64,000 bases of DNA from JAMLJG01 sp035327585 (GTDB taxonomy: Bacteria > Verrucomicrobiota > Kiritimatiellia > CAIVKH01): contig DAOLDD010000012.1 of NCBI GenBank assembly GCA_035327585.1, positions 33,203-97,202 of the forward strand. Direction: 5' to 3'. This document shows, in pieces, positions 34,487 through 45,300 of the stretch. The position numbers and the translations under genes are program-made. Every line of letters begins with the position of its first letter. Positions within the stretch are counted from its first letter, which is position 1. The notes beneath the pieces are model-generated. The model was not told the DNA's origin and searched no databases. It saw nothing but the letters and a program-made list of their open reading frames with translations.

Positions 34487-35848
34487 GTGAAAACCGGATT
34501 CCCGAAGAACTTTGCCTGGGGCGCCGCGACGGCGGCCTATCAGATCGAGGGCGCGGCCCGCGAGGATGGCCGCGGACCATCCGTGTGGGACATGTTCTGC
34601 CGCAAGCCGGGCGCGACCTGGTACGGCCATTCCGGCGATGTCGCGTGCGATCACTATCACCGCTGGAAGGAGGACATCGGTTTGATGAAGGCGATCGGCC
34701 TCAAGGCGTACCGGATGTCGGTCTCGTGGCCGCGCGTGCTCCCGCAGGGTGTGGGGCGGGTGAATGCGAAGGGCCTCGGATTCTACGACAAACTGGTGGA
34801 CGGGCTGCTCGCGGCGGGCATCACGCCGTACATCACCCTGTTCCACTGGGATTTTCCGTATGAACTCTACTGCCGCGGCGGCTGGCTGAACCGGGACAGC
34901 GCCGATTGGTTCGCCGACTACACGCAGGTTGTCGTGGACAAGCTCGGCGACCGGGTGAAGCACTGGATCACGCTCAACGAGCCGCAATGCTTCATCGGTA
35001 TTGGTCATTATTCCGGCATCCACGCACCCGGCGACAAACTGTCGTGGGGCGAGGTGCTGCGTGCGGGGCACCATGCGATGCTCGCGCATGGACGTTCGGT
35101 GCAGGTGCTGCGCGCGAAGGGCGGGAAGGCGTTCACCATCGGCTACGCGCCGGTGGGCTGGTCGAAATATCCGGCGAGCGAGCGGGCCGCGGATCAACGG
35201 GCCGCCCGCAAGGCGATGTTTTCCGTGAAGGCGGATGATTACTGGAACAACACCTGGTGGATGGATCCGATCCTGAAGGGCGCCTATCCCGAAGACGGGA
35301 TGAAGGTTTATGAAAAGCATCTCAACTTCATCCAGCCGGGCGACCTGAAGATCATGCGTACGCCGATCGATTTTCTGGGCCTGAATATTTATGCCGGCGA
35401 GAAAATCCGCGCGAACCGCGAGGGCCTGCCGGAGGTGGTCCAGCAGCCGGTGGGTCAGGGATTGACGGCCTTTTACTGGTTCGTCACGCCCGATGCGCTG
35501 GGGTGGACCGTGAAGGAATTCCACGCGCGGTACGGCAAGCCGATCATCATCACGGAAAACGGCATGGCGAATTGCGACTGGGTGGCGCTCGACGGGCGCG
35601 TGCACGACCCGCAGCGCATCGACTTCACGATGCGCTACCTGCGCGCGTTGCGTGGGGCGATCGCCGCGGGTGCGGATGTGCGCGGCTACTTCCACTGGTC
35701 GCTGATGGACAACTTCGAGTGGGGCGAGGGCTACAAGCAGCGATTCGGTTTGATCCATGTGGATTATCCGACCGGCAAGCGTACGCCCAAGGATTCCGCC
35801 GCGTGGTACGGCGACGTGATCCGCAGCAACGGCGCGACGCTCGGTTGA
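34487..35848 (+). CDS. Beta-glucosidase/beta-glycosidase, GH1
   Basis: A 453-residue cytoplasmic retaining beta-glycosidase. It opens with the GH1 N-terminal signature FPKNFAWGAATAAYQIEGA. The acid/base Glu is in HWITLNEPQ (about residue 165), the nucleophile Glu in IIITENGM (about 357), and the sugar-binding WSLMDNFEWGEGY is near the end. All catalytic residues are present and the length is typical. The GTG at 34487 is preferred because AGGAGA stands 8 nt before it and the family alignment starts there. The preferred sugar could be glucose, galactose or mannose at the -1 site. A GH3-like fragment gene follows after 7 bp. Confidence 0.93.
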   Translation: MKTGFPKNFAWGAATAAYQIEGAAREDGRGPSVWDMFCRKPGATWYGHSGDVACDHYHRWKEDIGLMKAIGLKAYRMSVSWPRVLPQGVGRVNAKGLGFYDKLVDGLLAAGITPYITLFHWDFPYELYCRGGWLNRDSADWFADYTQVVVDKLGDRVKHWITLNEPQCFIGIGHYSGIHAPGDKLSWGEVLRAGHHAMLAHGRSVQVLRAKGGKAFTIGYAPVGWSKYPASERAADQRAARKAMFSVKADDYWNNTWWMDPILKGAYPEDGMKVYEKHLNFIQPGDLKIMRTPIDFLGLNIYAGEKIRANREGLPEVVQQPVGQGLTAFYWFVTPDALGWTVKEFHARYGKPIIITENGMANCDWVALDGRVHDPQRIDFTMRYLRALRGAIAAGADVRGYFHWSLMDNFEWGEGYKQRFGLIHVDYPTGKRTPKDSAAWYGDVIRSNGATLG

Positions 35849-35855
35849 CCCGCGG

Positions 35856-36143
35856 ATGAACGACCCTTCAGTGACAACGGCGCCGTGCGCAGGCGCGGAG
35901 ACGGTCCGGCTCCATATGTGTGGCGAGGTGGCGTCCATCGTGCGCCGCGCCCGCGAGTTGAAGGCCTTCGCGAAGGCCCGGCCGGCGCCGGGCGCGGCGC
36001 AGCGCGTTGCATTCGAGCTGGGTCGCCGCGAACTGGGCGTCTGGAATCCCGGGATGCGTTTCGGCGCCGAGCCGGGCCGCGCGCGGATCGAGGTCGCCGT
36101 GGGCGACGGGACCCTTGTGCAGGCCGCGTTGGTCATTGTGTGA
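35856..36143 (+). CDS. Orphan fibronectin-III-like domain as found at the C-terminus of GH3 enzymes
   Basis: A 95-residue protein. It matches the pattern of the C-terminal FnIII-like domain of GH3 beta-glucosidases: VRLHMCGEVASIVRRARELK, then FAKARPAPGAAQRVAFELGRR, the LGVWNPGMRF block and a final PGRARIEVAVGDG. In GH3 enzymes this domain follows two catalytic domains; here none is present and the upstream 7 bp belong to the GH1 gene. It may be a relic of a GH3 gene displaced by GH1, or a free subunit co-expressed with the GH1 enzyme. It has no signal peptide. The ribosome site is poor, so translation may be coupled to GH1. Confidence 0.65.
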   Translation: MNDPSVTTAPCAGAETVRLHMCGEVASIVRRARELKAFAKARPAPGAAQRVAFELGRRELGVWNPGMRFGAEPGRARIEVAVGDGTLVQAALVIV

Positions 36144-36144
36144 C

Positions 36145-36220
36145 TGCCGAAAACGGCACAAATATAGCCAGCGTGGGTATATTTGAACCCCCGGTCGCGA
36201 GGCCGGCCGGAGCGGCCGGC
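36145..36220. promoter_or_regulatory. Cluster of inverted repeats before the giant surface-protein gene
   Basis: Three inverted repeats follow each other: TGCCG-AAAA-CGGCA (36145-36158), CAAATATA-n11-TATATTTG (36159-36166 and 36178-36185, perfect 8-bp arms) and GCCGGCC-n5-GGCCGGC (36202-36220). The first and third could end the upstream transcript, though neither has a T run. The AT-rich second one is operator-like. The rest of the 36144-36373 gap shows nothing else. Confidence 0.4.
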
Positions 36221-36373
36221 AAGCTCGCGGATTTCTCACCTGAAAATCACTGGATACATTACCATAAACTAGGTAAGGTAAGCATGGATTGAGCACCAGA
36301 TTCGGGCGGGGTTCGGAATGGGTTTGGGGCGTTTAAAGGTTGTTTCGTCCGTCAGGGTGGGAGGGTTTTGCGC

Positions 36374-39300
36374 ATGAAGTTTCGAATTGGGGTCGCGCTT
36401 CTCGCGTGGGGGCTGGCCGCGGCTTCGGCGCGGGCGATCACGAATGACTGGGTCAATACCGCGGGTGGGGACTTTTCCACCGCCGGCAATTGGTCTCCGG
36501 CCTCCGTGCCGGGCGTGGGGGATCACGTTCGGTTCACCAACGCGGGGACCTACACCATCACGTTTGGTCAGTCGGTGACGAACGACCGGGCGTGGTTTAA
36601 TGCCACGGGCGGCGTGATCACGCTCAGCCTGGGGTCCCGCTATTGGAGCCTGACGAATTCCTTCAACGTCAGTTACGGGCAGACGAACCGGCCCGAGGTG
36701 GTGCTGGACGGCGGCGCGCTGACCACGCGGTCGTTCGCGGTGAGTATTTCGAACGGGTCCTGGGGTGCGGTCACGTTGCAGGGGGTGACGGGCGAGGTGT
36801 CGGACGCGAGCGGGTTTAACGTCGGCTGGCGCGGCGGCACGGGTTCGGTGGTCCTGGCCGACAGTCGGACATCGCTGCGGACGTTTGGTGGCGGCACGCA
36901 CACGATTGGCGAAGGCGCCGGTTCCGAGGGATCGGTCTCGTTGATCGGTGGATTTCTCGGCATGACGGGCACGGTTCAGTTCGGCAAGAGCGGCGGCTTC
37001 GGACTGTTGAACATTGCGGGCGGCACGAACCTGTACAGTGGCGCCTTGTATCTCGGCCGCGATGCCGGCAGCCGCGGCATCCTGACAATGACCGGGCCGG
37101 GCGCCTATTTGTCCGCCGGGTTGAACATGGGTGATACCGCTGGCGCCCTCAGCGAAGCCTACATCAGCAATGGTATGGTTTTCGCGCGCGGCGAGACCAA
37201 ACTGGCGGTGTACGGTGAATCACTGCTCATGCTGGCTGGCGGTTCATACACCAACGACTCGGGCAATACCTATTTGCCTCACTACACCGGCACGGGCATC
37301 GTGGTGCTCGCCTCGCCCCAGTCGACGTTCTACCTCGGCGGCAGCATGACGATCGGCCATCTGGACACCGGCCGCGGCGACATCCACGTGAGCAACGGCA
37401 CATTCACCGTCGTCAGTTTGACGCTCGGTCGCACTGGCGCTTCGGTTGGGTCCATGTATCTCTACAACGGCACCGCGGTGGTGCGAAACACGAGCGCCAA
37501 TCCGTTTGTGCTGGCGGACTCGGCGTCGACCACCGGCCTGGTGGTGCTGGCGGACGAGCGCGCGCTGCTGTCGACGCCCGCGAATAACATGGTGGTGGGC
37601 TGGTCGGGCGACGCGCAACTGATCGTGTCCAACGGCACGGTGGATGTGAAGGGCATGACCATCGCATCGCAGCCCGGCTCTCGCGGGCGTGTGGTCGTGG
37701 AGGACGGCACGCTGTTGGTGCCCACGAACACGTTGGTGGTCGGCGGCTCCAGCACGGGCATTTTGATCATGGCGGGGGCAAACACCTACCTGGAATGCGC
37801 CGACACGGGCGCGAACTCGGCGCGGCTGCTGGTGGGGTCGGCCACGAACGGACAGGGATTCGTCTATTTCAGCAACGGCACGGCGCGGCTGCGGCAATTA
37901 CTCGTGGCCGAGGCGGGTTACGGCTATGCGGAAGTCGGCGCGGCTTCGATCACGGTCTACAACAACATGTACATCCCGAATGCACTCGCGGCCGGCAAGG
38001 GCACTGGCGTGCTGGTGATGGCGCACGCGGATTCATTCCTGTCGGTGACGCAGGCCACGACGATTGTCGGTTCCGGGCAGGCGGGCAACTTCGGCGCGTC
38101 AGGCACGCTGACCGTGTCGAACGGGACGTTGTGGCTGGCGAACACGGAAATTGGCTCCGTCAGCGACGGGTCGATGTATATCGGTGCGGCCACGGTAACG
38201 GTGTTCGGTGCGGGCGGCAACGCGTTGAAAATCGGCCAGAATTCCGGTACAGGCCGGGTGACGTTGTCGCACAGCGGTTCGTTGTTGGAGATGCCCGCAG
38301 GCGAATTGTGGGCGGGCGGCCAGAATTCCTTTGGGGAGGGCAGCTTGATTGTCTCCAACGGCCAGGTGCTCGCCGCTTCACTGCATGTAGGCCGGGGTTC
38401 GGGCAAACGGGGCCTCGTCGAAATTCACAATGGCAGCATGGTATTGCTCACCAACGCATTCATCGGCAACAATGCGAATACGACCTCGCTCGTTGTGCTG
38501 GCGCACGCGAACAGCCTGCTTTCCGTCTCCAACGGGGGCGTGAATGTCGGCGTATACACCAATTCGCTGGCGCAGCTGATGCTCTCCAATGGGACCGTCG
38601 TGGCAAGGTCGCTGGACGTGGCGTCCAGTTCCCTGGGTGGAACGCAAATGGTCGCGGAGCTCCTGATCTTCAACGCCACCAATCGCCTGCTCGAGACTGG
38701 CTCGAGCGCGAACGCGATGAACATCGGCGGGCGGCTCGGCGCCACGGGGACCGTTGTGCTGGCGCATTCGGGCGCACGGATCGAGGCGACTTCGGGTGGA
38801 CGCCTGTACATTGGCAACAGCGGCGACGGCCGTCTCATTATTTCCAATGGCGTGGTGGAGGTGGCCGGGCAGCTGACCGCTGGTGACTCGCAGCCAGGCC
38901 AGGCCGAGATCACGGTTCGATCCGGTCGTTTGAGCGTTGGCGACCGACTCACGCTGGGGCGCTTCTCCACCGGTACGCTTGTGCTCGCGCATGCCGATGC
39001 CTTGGTCGAGGTGGGCTCCGGTGGATTGTGGATGGGCGATGCCAACGGGTCGGCTCCTGGCGGGCGCTCCATCGTATACCTTTCGAATGGCACGATGCGT
39101 TCAACCGCATCCGCCGTTGATCACCTGATCGGCGGCGCGGCGTCCGGGACTGGTGTCGCCACCCGCGCCACCATCGCGGTGAGCGGCGGCTTGTTGGATT
39201 TTGCCAACGGCAGTCTATTCATCGGGAACCGCACGCGAATGGAGGGGGAATTGTTGATCAGCGGCGGCACGGTGGTGGTCAGTCGAATTCGCGTACCCGC

Positions 39301-42300
39301 GGGCGACGCCAACCAGGCGGCGACGGGAACGGTGCAGCTGTCGGGCGGCGTGCTGCGGCTCGGCGCCCTGGAGAGCGCGGGAAAAAACGCCGGCGTGGGA
39401 GCGCGCTCCAATCTTTGGTTCTCGGGCGGCACGCTGTCCAGCACCCAGGACTTCGTCACGACGCTGAATATTGAACTCACCGACAGTCCCGGGCCTGGCC
39501 GCGTGACGTTCGAACTCGATCATGTGGTGCACTTCAACGGCGTGCTGGGCGGCCCCGGCGCGTTCGACAAGACCGGCAGCGGCATGATGGTCCTCAGCAA
39601 CGCGAACAACTTTGCCGGCGGCGCGCGCGTGATGGGGGGGATACTCTCCGTGCTGCACTCCACCGCATCAGGTTCCGGCGCGGGATCGGTGGCCGTACTT
39701 TCCGGCGGAACGCTGGCGGGAACGGGTTCCGTGGCCCGTTATTCGCTCGGCGGCGGCACGGCGTCACCCGGGTTTACCACGAATCACGTCGGCCGAATGA
39801 CCGTGGGCGATGTGTTCTGGACCAACGGCGTCTATCAATGGGACGTCCAGAACTTCGCCTCAACCAATTGGGATACCCAGATCGGCACGGGCGTGCTCAC
39901 GATCGCCACCGGGATCGTGACGGTGCAGGTCGTTTCGTTGTCGGCGAATGGTGTCCCGGGGCCGGCCGCGTTGTACGATTCCAGCCAGACGTATACCGCG
40001 CTCATCGCGACGGCTGCCTCGATCTCCGGTTTCGACCCGGCCAAGTTCTCCATCGATATCAGCCGGTTTGTGAACGACGAAGGCGCGACGTGGGCCATCA
40101 CCAATGTGTCCACGAACATCTTCCTCGTGGTCACACCGTCCCCCGGCGGATCGCGAACCATGTATTGGGACAACAACACGGCGAGCGCCAATGCGCAGGG
40201 TGGGCACGGCGTCTGGGGTGAAACTTCGAACACGTGGATGGCGGGCGGCGTCGGCACGCTCAATGAGGTCTGGGACAATACCCGTCGCGACCGCATGTTC
40301 TTCCCCAGCGCGGGCGCCGGTCCGTGGACCGTGCGGGTGGATATCGCCGTGGCCACCAACGGCGGCATGATCCTTAACAATGCGACCACGCACCACTATG
40401 TCCTGGACGGCACCGGCGTGCTGAGCATGGCGGGAATCAGCCAATACGTGGGTGTTGAACCCAGCGGCGGCAGCCTGCAAATTCGAACCCCGTGGCGCGT
40501 CAACGATGCACCGCTGACGAAGGTGGGCTCCGGCTGGTTGCGTCTTGCCGGTCCATCGTTGGAGAACACGAATGGCATTCTGGTCACGCAGGGCCGGCTG
40601 GAGGTGGGAAATGCCGACACCAGCGGCGAACTGGGCGGTGGCGTAATCACGCTCGGCGAAGGAGGGCCCGAGTTGTACTTCAACCGCTCCAGCTACACGA
40701 TCACCAACCCGATTGTGGGCGGCCGCACATACATCACAAATAGCGGCGGGTATGCGTGGGCGGCCTCCGCGACGCAGGATTTCGTGGTGATACGGCGCAG
40801 CACCGTGGTGACCCAGGAGGTGGGCTCGCTGATGTTCACCAATTACGTTCGCGTCGAAGCTGGAAGCTCGGCTGATGCGCCGACGCTTGAGTTGCGCGGC
40901 GGGCTGCTCACGACACGCCAGATCGATATCGGTTGGTCCGGCAACGCGACGGCCCGGCTGATTGTCGCACATGCCGGCGAGTTGTCTGCGCAGTCGCTGT
41001 TCGTGGGGGCCAATTCGGACAACGACAAGGGCGCCGAGATGTTCCTCTCCAACGGCACCGTGTATGTCTCGTCCCAGTTCACCATCGGCAAGACTTCCGC
41101 CACCCGTACCAACAGTTTCACGATGGACGGCGGCACGTTTACCATCACGGCTGGCTCGTACCTGCTGATCTCCAACGGGGTCTGGCGGCAGACGGGCGGG
41201 TTGATGGACATCCTTTCCGTGCCCGGTGCATCCGCCGCGAATACGCTTGGCGGACCCATCTCATTCGAAGGCGGTGTCTACAACCAGCGAGGTGCGGCGT
41301 TGTATGTCGGCGCGAGCCGGGCCACGCGGTGGGGTGACACGATTCGCATGCTGATCACCAACGACGCACGCGTGATCATCGCGGAGTCCTACACCAATGC
41401 GCCGCGAACGACGTTTCTTGCGGTGGGTTTCAACGCGAACAATACGGGCGAACTGGTGGTGGCGGGCGGCGAGCTCTTGATGACGAATAATCTCGGGATC
41501 TATGCCGGCAACGGCGGGGTGAACGCAAGTAACCACGGCGACATCGTCATCGCCCATGGCGCCAGCTCCCGCGGCACGATGATTGTGCAGGGCGGCACGG
41601 TGCGGACCTACCAGGTTTGGTTTGGCGGCAATAATTTCCAGGCGGTCAGCGGCGGAAACTTCGGCAGCACGGCGCCGACCGGTATTCGCGCCGACCTCTT
41701 TATGAGCGGCGGTGAGTTGTATTCCCTTCGCGGCTTCACCAACTGGCACGGTTCGGGCTCGCAGACGAATATCGTCCTGTCCGGCGGCACGATCGGCGCG
41801 TTGGGTGACTGGCACACGGGCATCCGCCTCTCCATGACGAACAGCCCCGGGTCGGGCGTGACGCGCTTTGATCCGAATGGCTTCCGTATGACGCTGGGCA
41901 GTGCGATCGACGGGCTGGGCGGCCTTTCCATGGATGGCGCGGGCCTGCTGGTGATCTCGAACAACAACAGCCAGCTCTCCGGCGTCAGCTACGCCAGCAA
42001 CGGCTTCCTGCAGGTGGGCAACACGGCCGGTCTGGCGCTCGGCACCAACGAGGTCCGCGTGACGGCCGCCGGCGCCCTGGGTGGATTCGGTTTCGTGAAC
42101 CGGGTGTTTGCTTATGACGGCGGCATCCTTGCGCCGGGCGTCGAAACAAATATCGGCGTCCTGACCGCGGGCGCCACGACCTGGTCCAACACGTCGTACC
42201 GTTGGGAAGTCCTCGATTTCGGCGGCGCATACGGCACGGGCTGGGACCGCTATAGTTGCACGGGCGTGCTCACCATCGCCTCGGGCTCGATCAATACGAT

Positions 42301-45300
42301 CCGGGTGACGAGCTTGTCGGCGGCCGGCAGTTTTGGCGCGGCGCTCAACTATAACAGCACGACCACCTACACGCAGTTGATCGCCAACGCGGCGTCGATC
42401 AGCGGGTTTACGCCGGGCGCGTTTGTCGTCGATACCTCCGCCTTCCTGAACGATGTTGTGGTCGGCTCGGTGGAGATCGTGGGCGGCACGAACCTCGCGG
42501 TGGTGCTCGCGCCCGGCAGCCTGGGCAGCAACCGTCTCCTGTATTGGGACGCTGATAAAGACGCAGCCGGCCTGCAGAACGGGAGCGGTCCTTGGAATAA
42601 TGCGCTTCCGAACTGGCGGACCACCAACGGAATTAATGTGGCATGGAACAACAGCCGGGAAGACCACGCGGTGTTCGGCGGCGCGTCAGGCGTCGGAGCC
42701 TGGACGGTCACGGTTACGGGCTTCCCGTCCGCGACCGCGGTCGGTCTGTCCTTCCTCGACAATGGCGGCGCGTTTACGCTCGACGGCACCGGCTACATCA
42801 GTTTCGCGGCGTCTTCCGTCGTAACGGCGAATGCACCGGCCACCGTGAACACGCGGCTGGAAGGCATCGGCTTCTCCAAGGTCGGCCCCGCGACGCTGAC
42901 GCTCGGCGGCAGCAACCGGTTCACCGGCGCGGTCTGGATCAGCAACGGCGCCGTGCGCATCACGCATGAAGTCGCGCTTGGCACCAACAGCGGGGCCACG
43001 TTTGTGTCCGCGGGCGCGGAATTGATGTCCGCCGTGGCGGGCTCGCGCACAAATCTTGAGCCCCTCAACATCACGGGTGCGGGCACGAACGGCGCCGGTG
43101 CATTGCGGTTCACCGCCGGCTCGCCGGTCCTGGCCGGCACGGTCACCGTCTCGGGTGCGGCCACGCGCATTGGCGTGGAGTCGGGATTGAATGCGACGAT
43201 TTCCGGTGTCATGACCGGCGGCGTCGTGGATGTGTTTGTTGGCGGCGCGGGCCGATTGCTCGTGAACGGCGGCGTGCAACTCGGCGCGGGCGGCAAGCTC
43301 GTCAAAGACGGAACGGGCGTGCTCTCCATGCGTGGTCCGAGCACCTACAGCAGCGGTACGATCATTTCGCAAGGCACGGTGCGCGTCTGCGGCAGTTGCG
43401 CCGCGGATGTCATGGGCGTTGGGACCATCCTGATGGAATCCAACACGGTGCTCGGTTCCGAGACCGCGGCCTCGACGATCGTCAATCCGCTCAGCATCTG
43501 GGGCAATGTCCAGTTGATTGATGCGAACGCGCCTTTCAACAAGGACCTGAATGTTACCGGTGCGGTCGATCTTAATGGGGCGACGCGCACAATCACGGTG
43601 CCCTCCAGCGTTGCCACGCTTGCGGGCCCCGTCAGCAATGGCGGTGTCATCAAACGCGGCTCGGGTACGCTTGGACTCGCGGGGGCGAACACCTATGCCG
43701 GGCCGACGATCGTGAGCAACGGCGCATTGATCGCGAATGCCACCAATGGCAATTCCACGGTGACCACCGCGGGTGGGACCACGTTGCTCGGGGCCGGTTC
43801 GATCGGGGCCGTAACGCTCAGTGGCCAGGTGGATCCCGGGCCCGCGGCCTCATCCGTGGGCGCGTTGTCCGTCGCCTCAATGACGCTCCGCACCTCCAGC
43901 TCGATCCGCGTTACCATTACGAACGCCACGGGTGGCGCCGGGGCGGGCTACGACACGATCAATTGCGCCGGCACGCTCACCATCAACGCGACGCCGGGCA
44001 GCGGCGCGTGCGTGATCATTCCGGATTCCCTCGGCAAGACGCCCACCGGGTTCAACAACGCGAATTCCTATTCCTGGAAGATTGTGGATTCCGGTTCGCT
44101 TTCGGGCTACGAGGCCAGCAAGTTCTCCATCTCAACCGCGTCGTTCTCGCCGGATTTGGGCGGCGGCTTTTTTGTCGTCACGGCCATCGGAAACGACCTG
44201 CACCTGCTGTTCCTGCCGGCGACCGCCTCCAACTTGAAGCTTCTGGTTGACGCTTCACCGAGTCCGGTCGGCCTCAGCAACACGGTCACCTACACCCTGA
44301 CCGTGACGAACCTCAGCCAGGCAACGGCATCGCCGGCGATGGTGGTCAGCAACTATCTCGACTCTCACTCGACGTATCTCTCCAGCAGCGCGGGCGGCTC
44401 GCACCTCGGCGGCGGCGTGGTGGTCTGGTCGTTGTCCAGTCTCGGTGGCGGTGGTTCGACCACACTCACCGTTTCCGCCCGGGCCGATTACTACGGCTAC
44501 CTGACGAATTCCGCGCATGTCAGCACGCCGTTCCCCGAGGACATTGAGGACGACAACTGGGCCACGAACGTCACGTTGGTGGAATGTATTGCGAACCTGT
44601 CGCCGGTGATCAGTGCAATCGGCGCCAAGTCGGTTGAGGCGAATACACCGCTCGCCTTTTCCTTCACGGCGTTTGACTCCGGTTGCTTCCCGCCGGACCT
44701 GTCCGCGACCGGCCTGCCTGTCGGCGCGACGTTCAGTTCCTCAAACAACTATCCGGTGACGCCAAATTCATACGGCAATTTCTCGTGGACGCCCACCCCC
44801 GCCCAGGCGGGAACACACCCGGTCCGCTTCATCGCCTCCGACGCGGACGGGAACAGCACCTCCGTGGTGATCCGGATCTACGTGGCCGGGGTGGGGGAAC
44901 CTACGAACTCCGCCGGCATCCCGCTGTCGCAGACCAACTGGGTGGTTGTCATCACCAACTTAACCATGTCCGGCGGGAGCGATGCCCGTGTGGTCTGGAC
45001 CTCGACCAACGGAATAACCTACGACGTGTTCACCAGCGTGGGTGAATTCGGGAAGGGCGCCGTGTCGTGGACCAAGGTGGTTTCCGCCCAGGAAGCCGCC
45101 GGCAACATGTCCACCGCCGAAGTGACCGCGGCCGAAACGCGACGCTACTTCAAAGTCGTGCTTGAGAACGAAGGCGTGCGCGACTCGAATGGCGTGTGGG
45201 CGATCTTCCGGCCGAGTATCGCGCCCGGATTCAACCTGATGTCCGTGCCGCTGCACTTCACGAACACCTCTTTCGCGGGCGATCTCGGGTCCGTGCTCGG

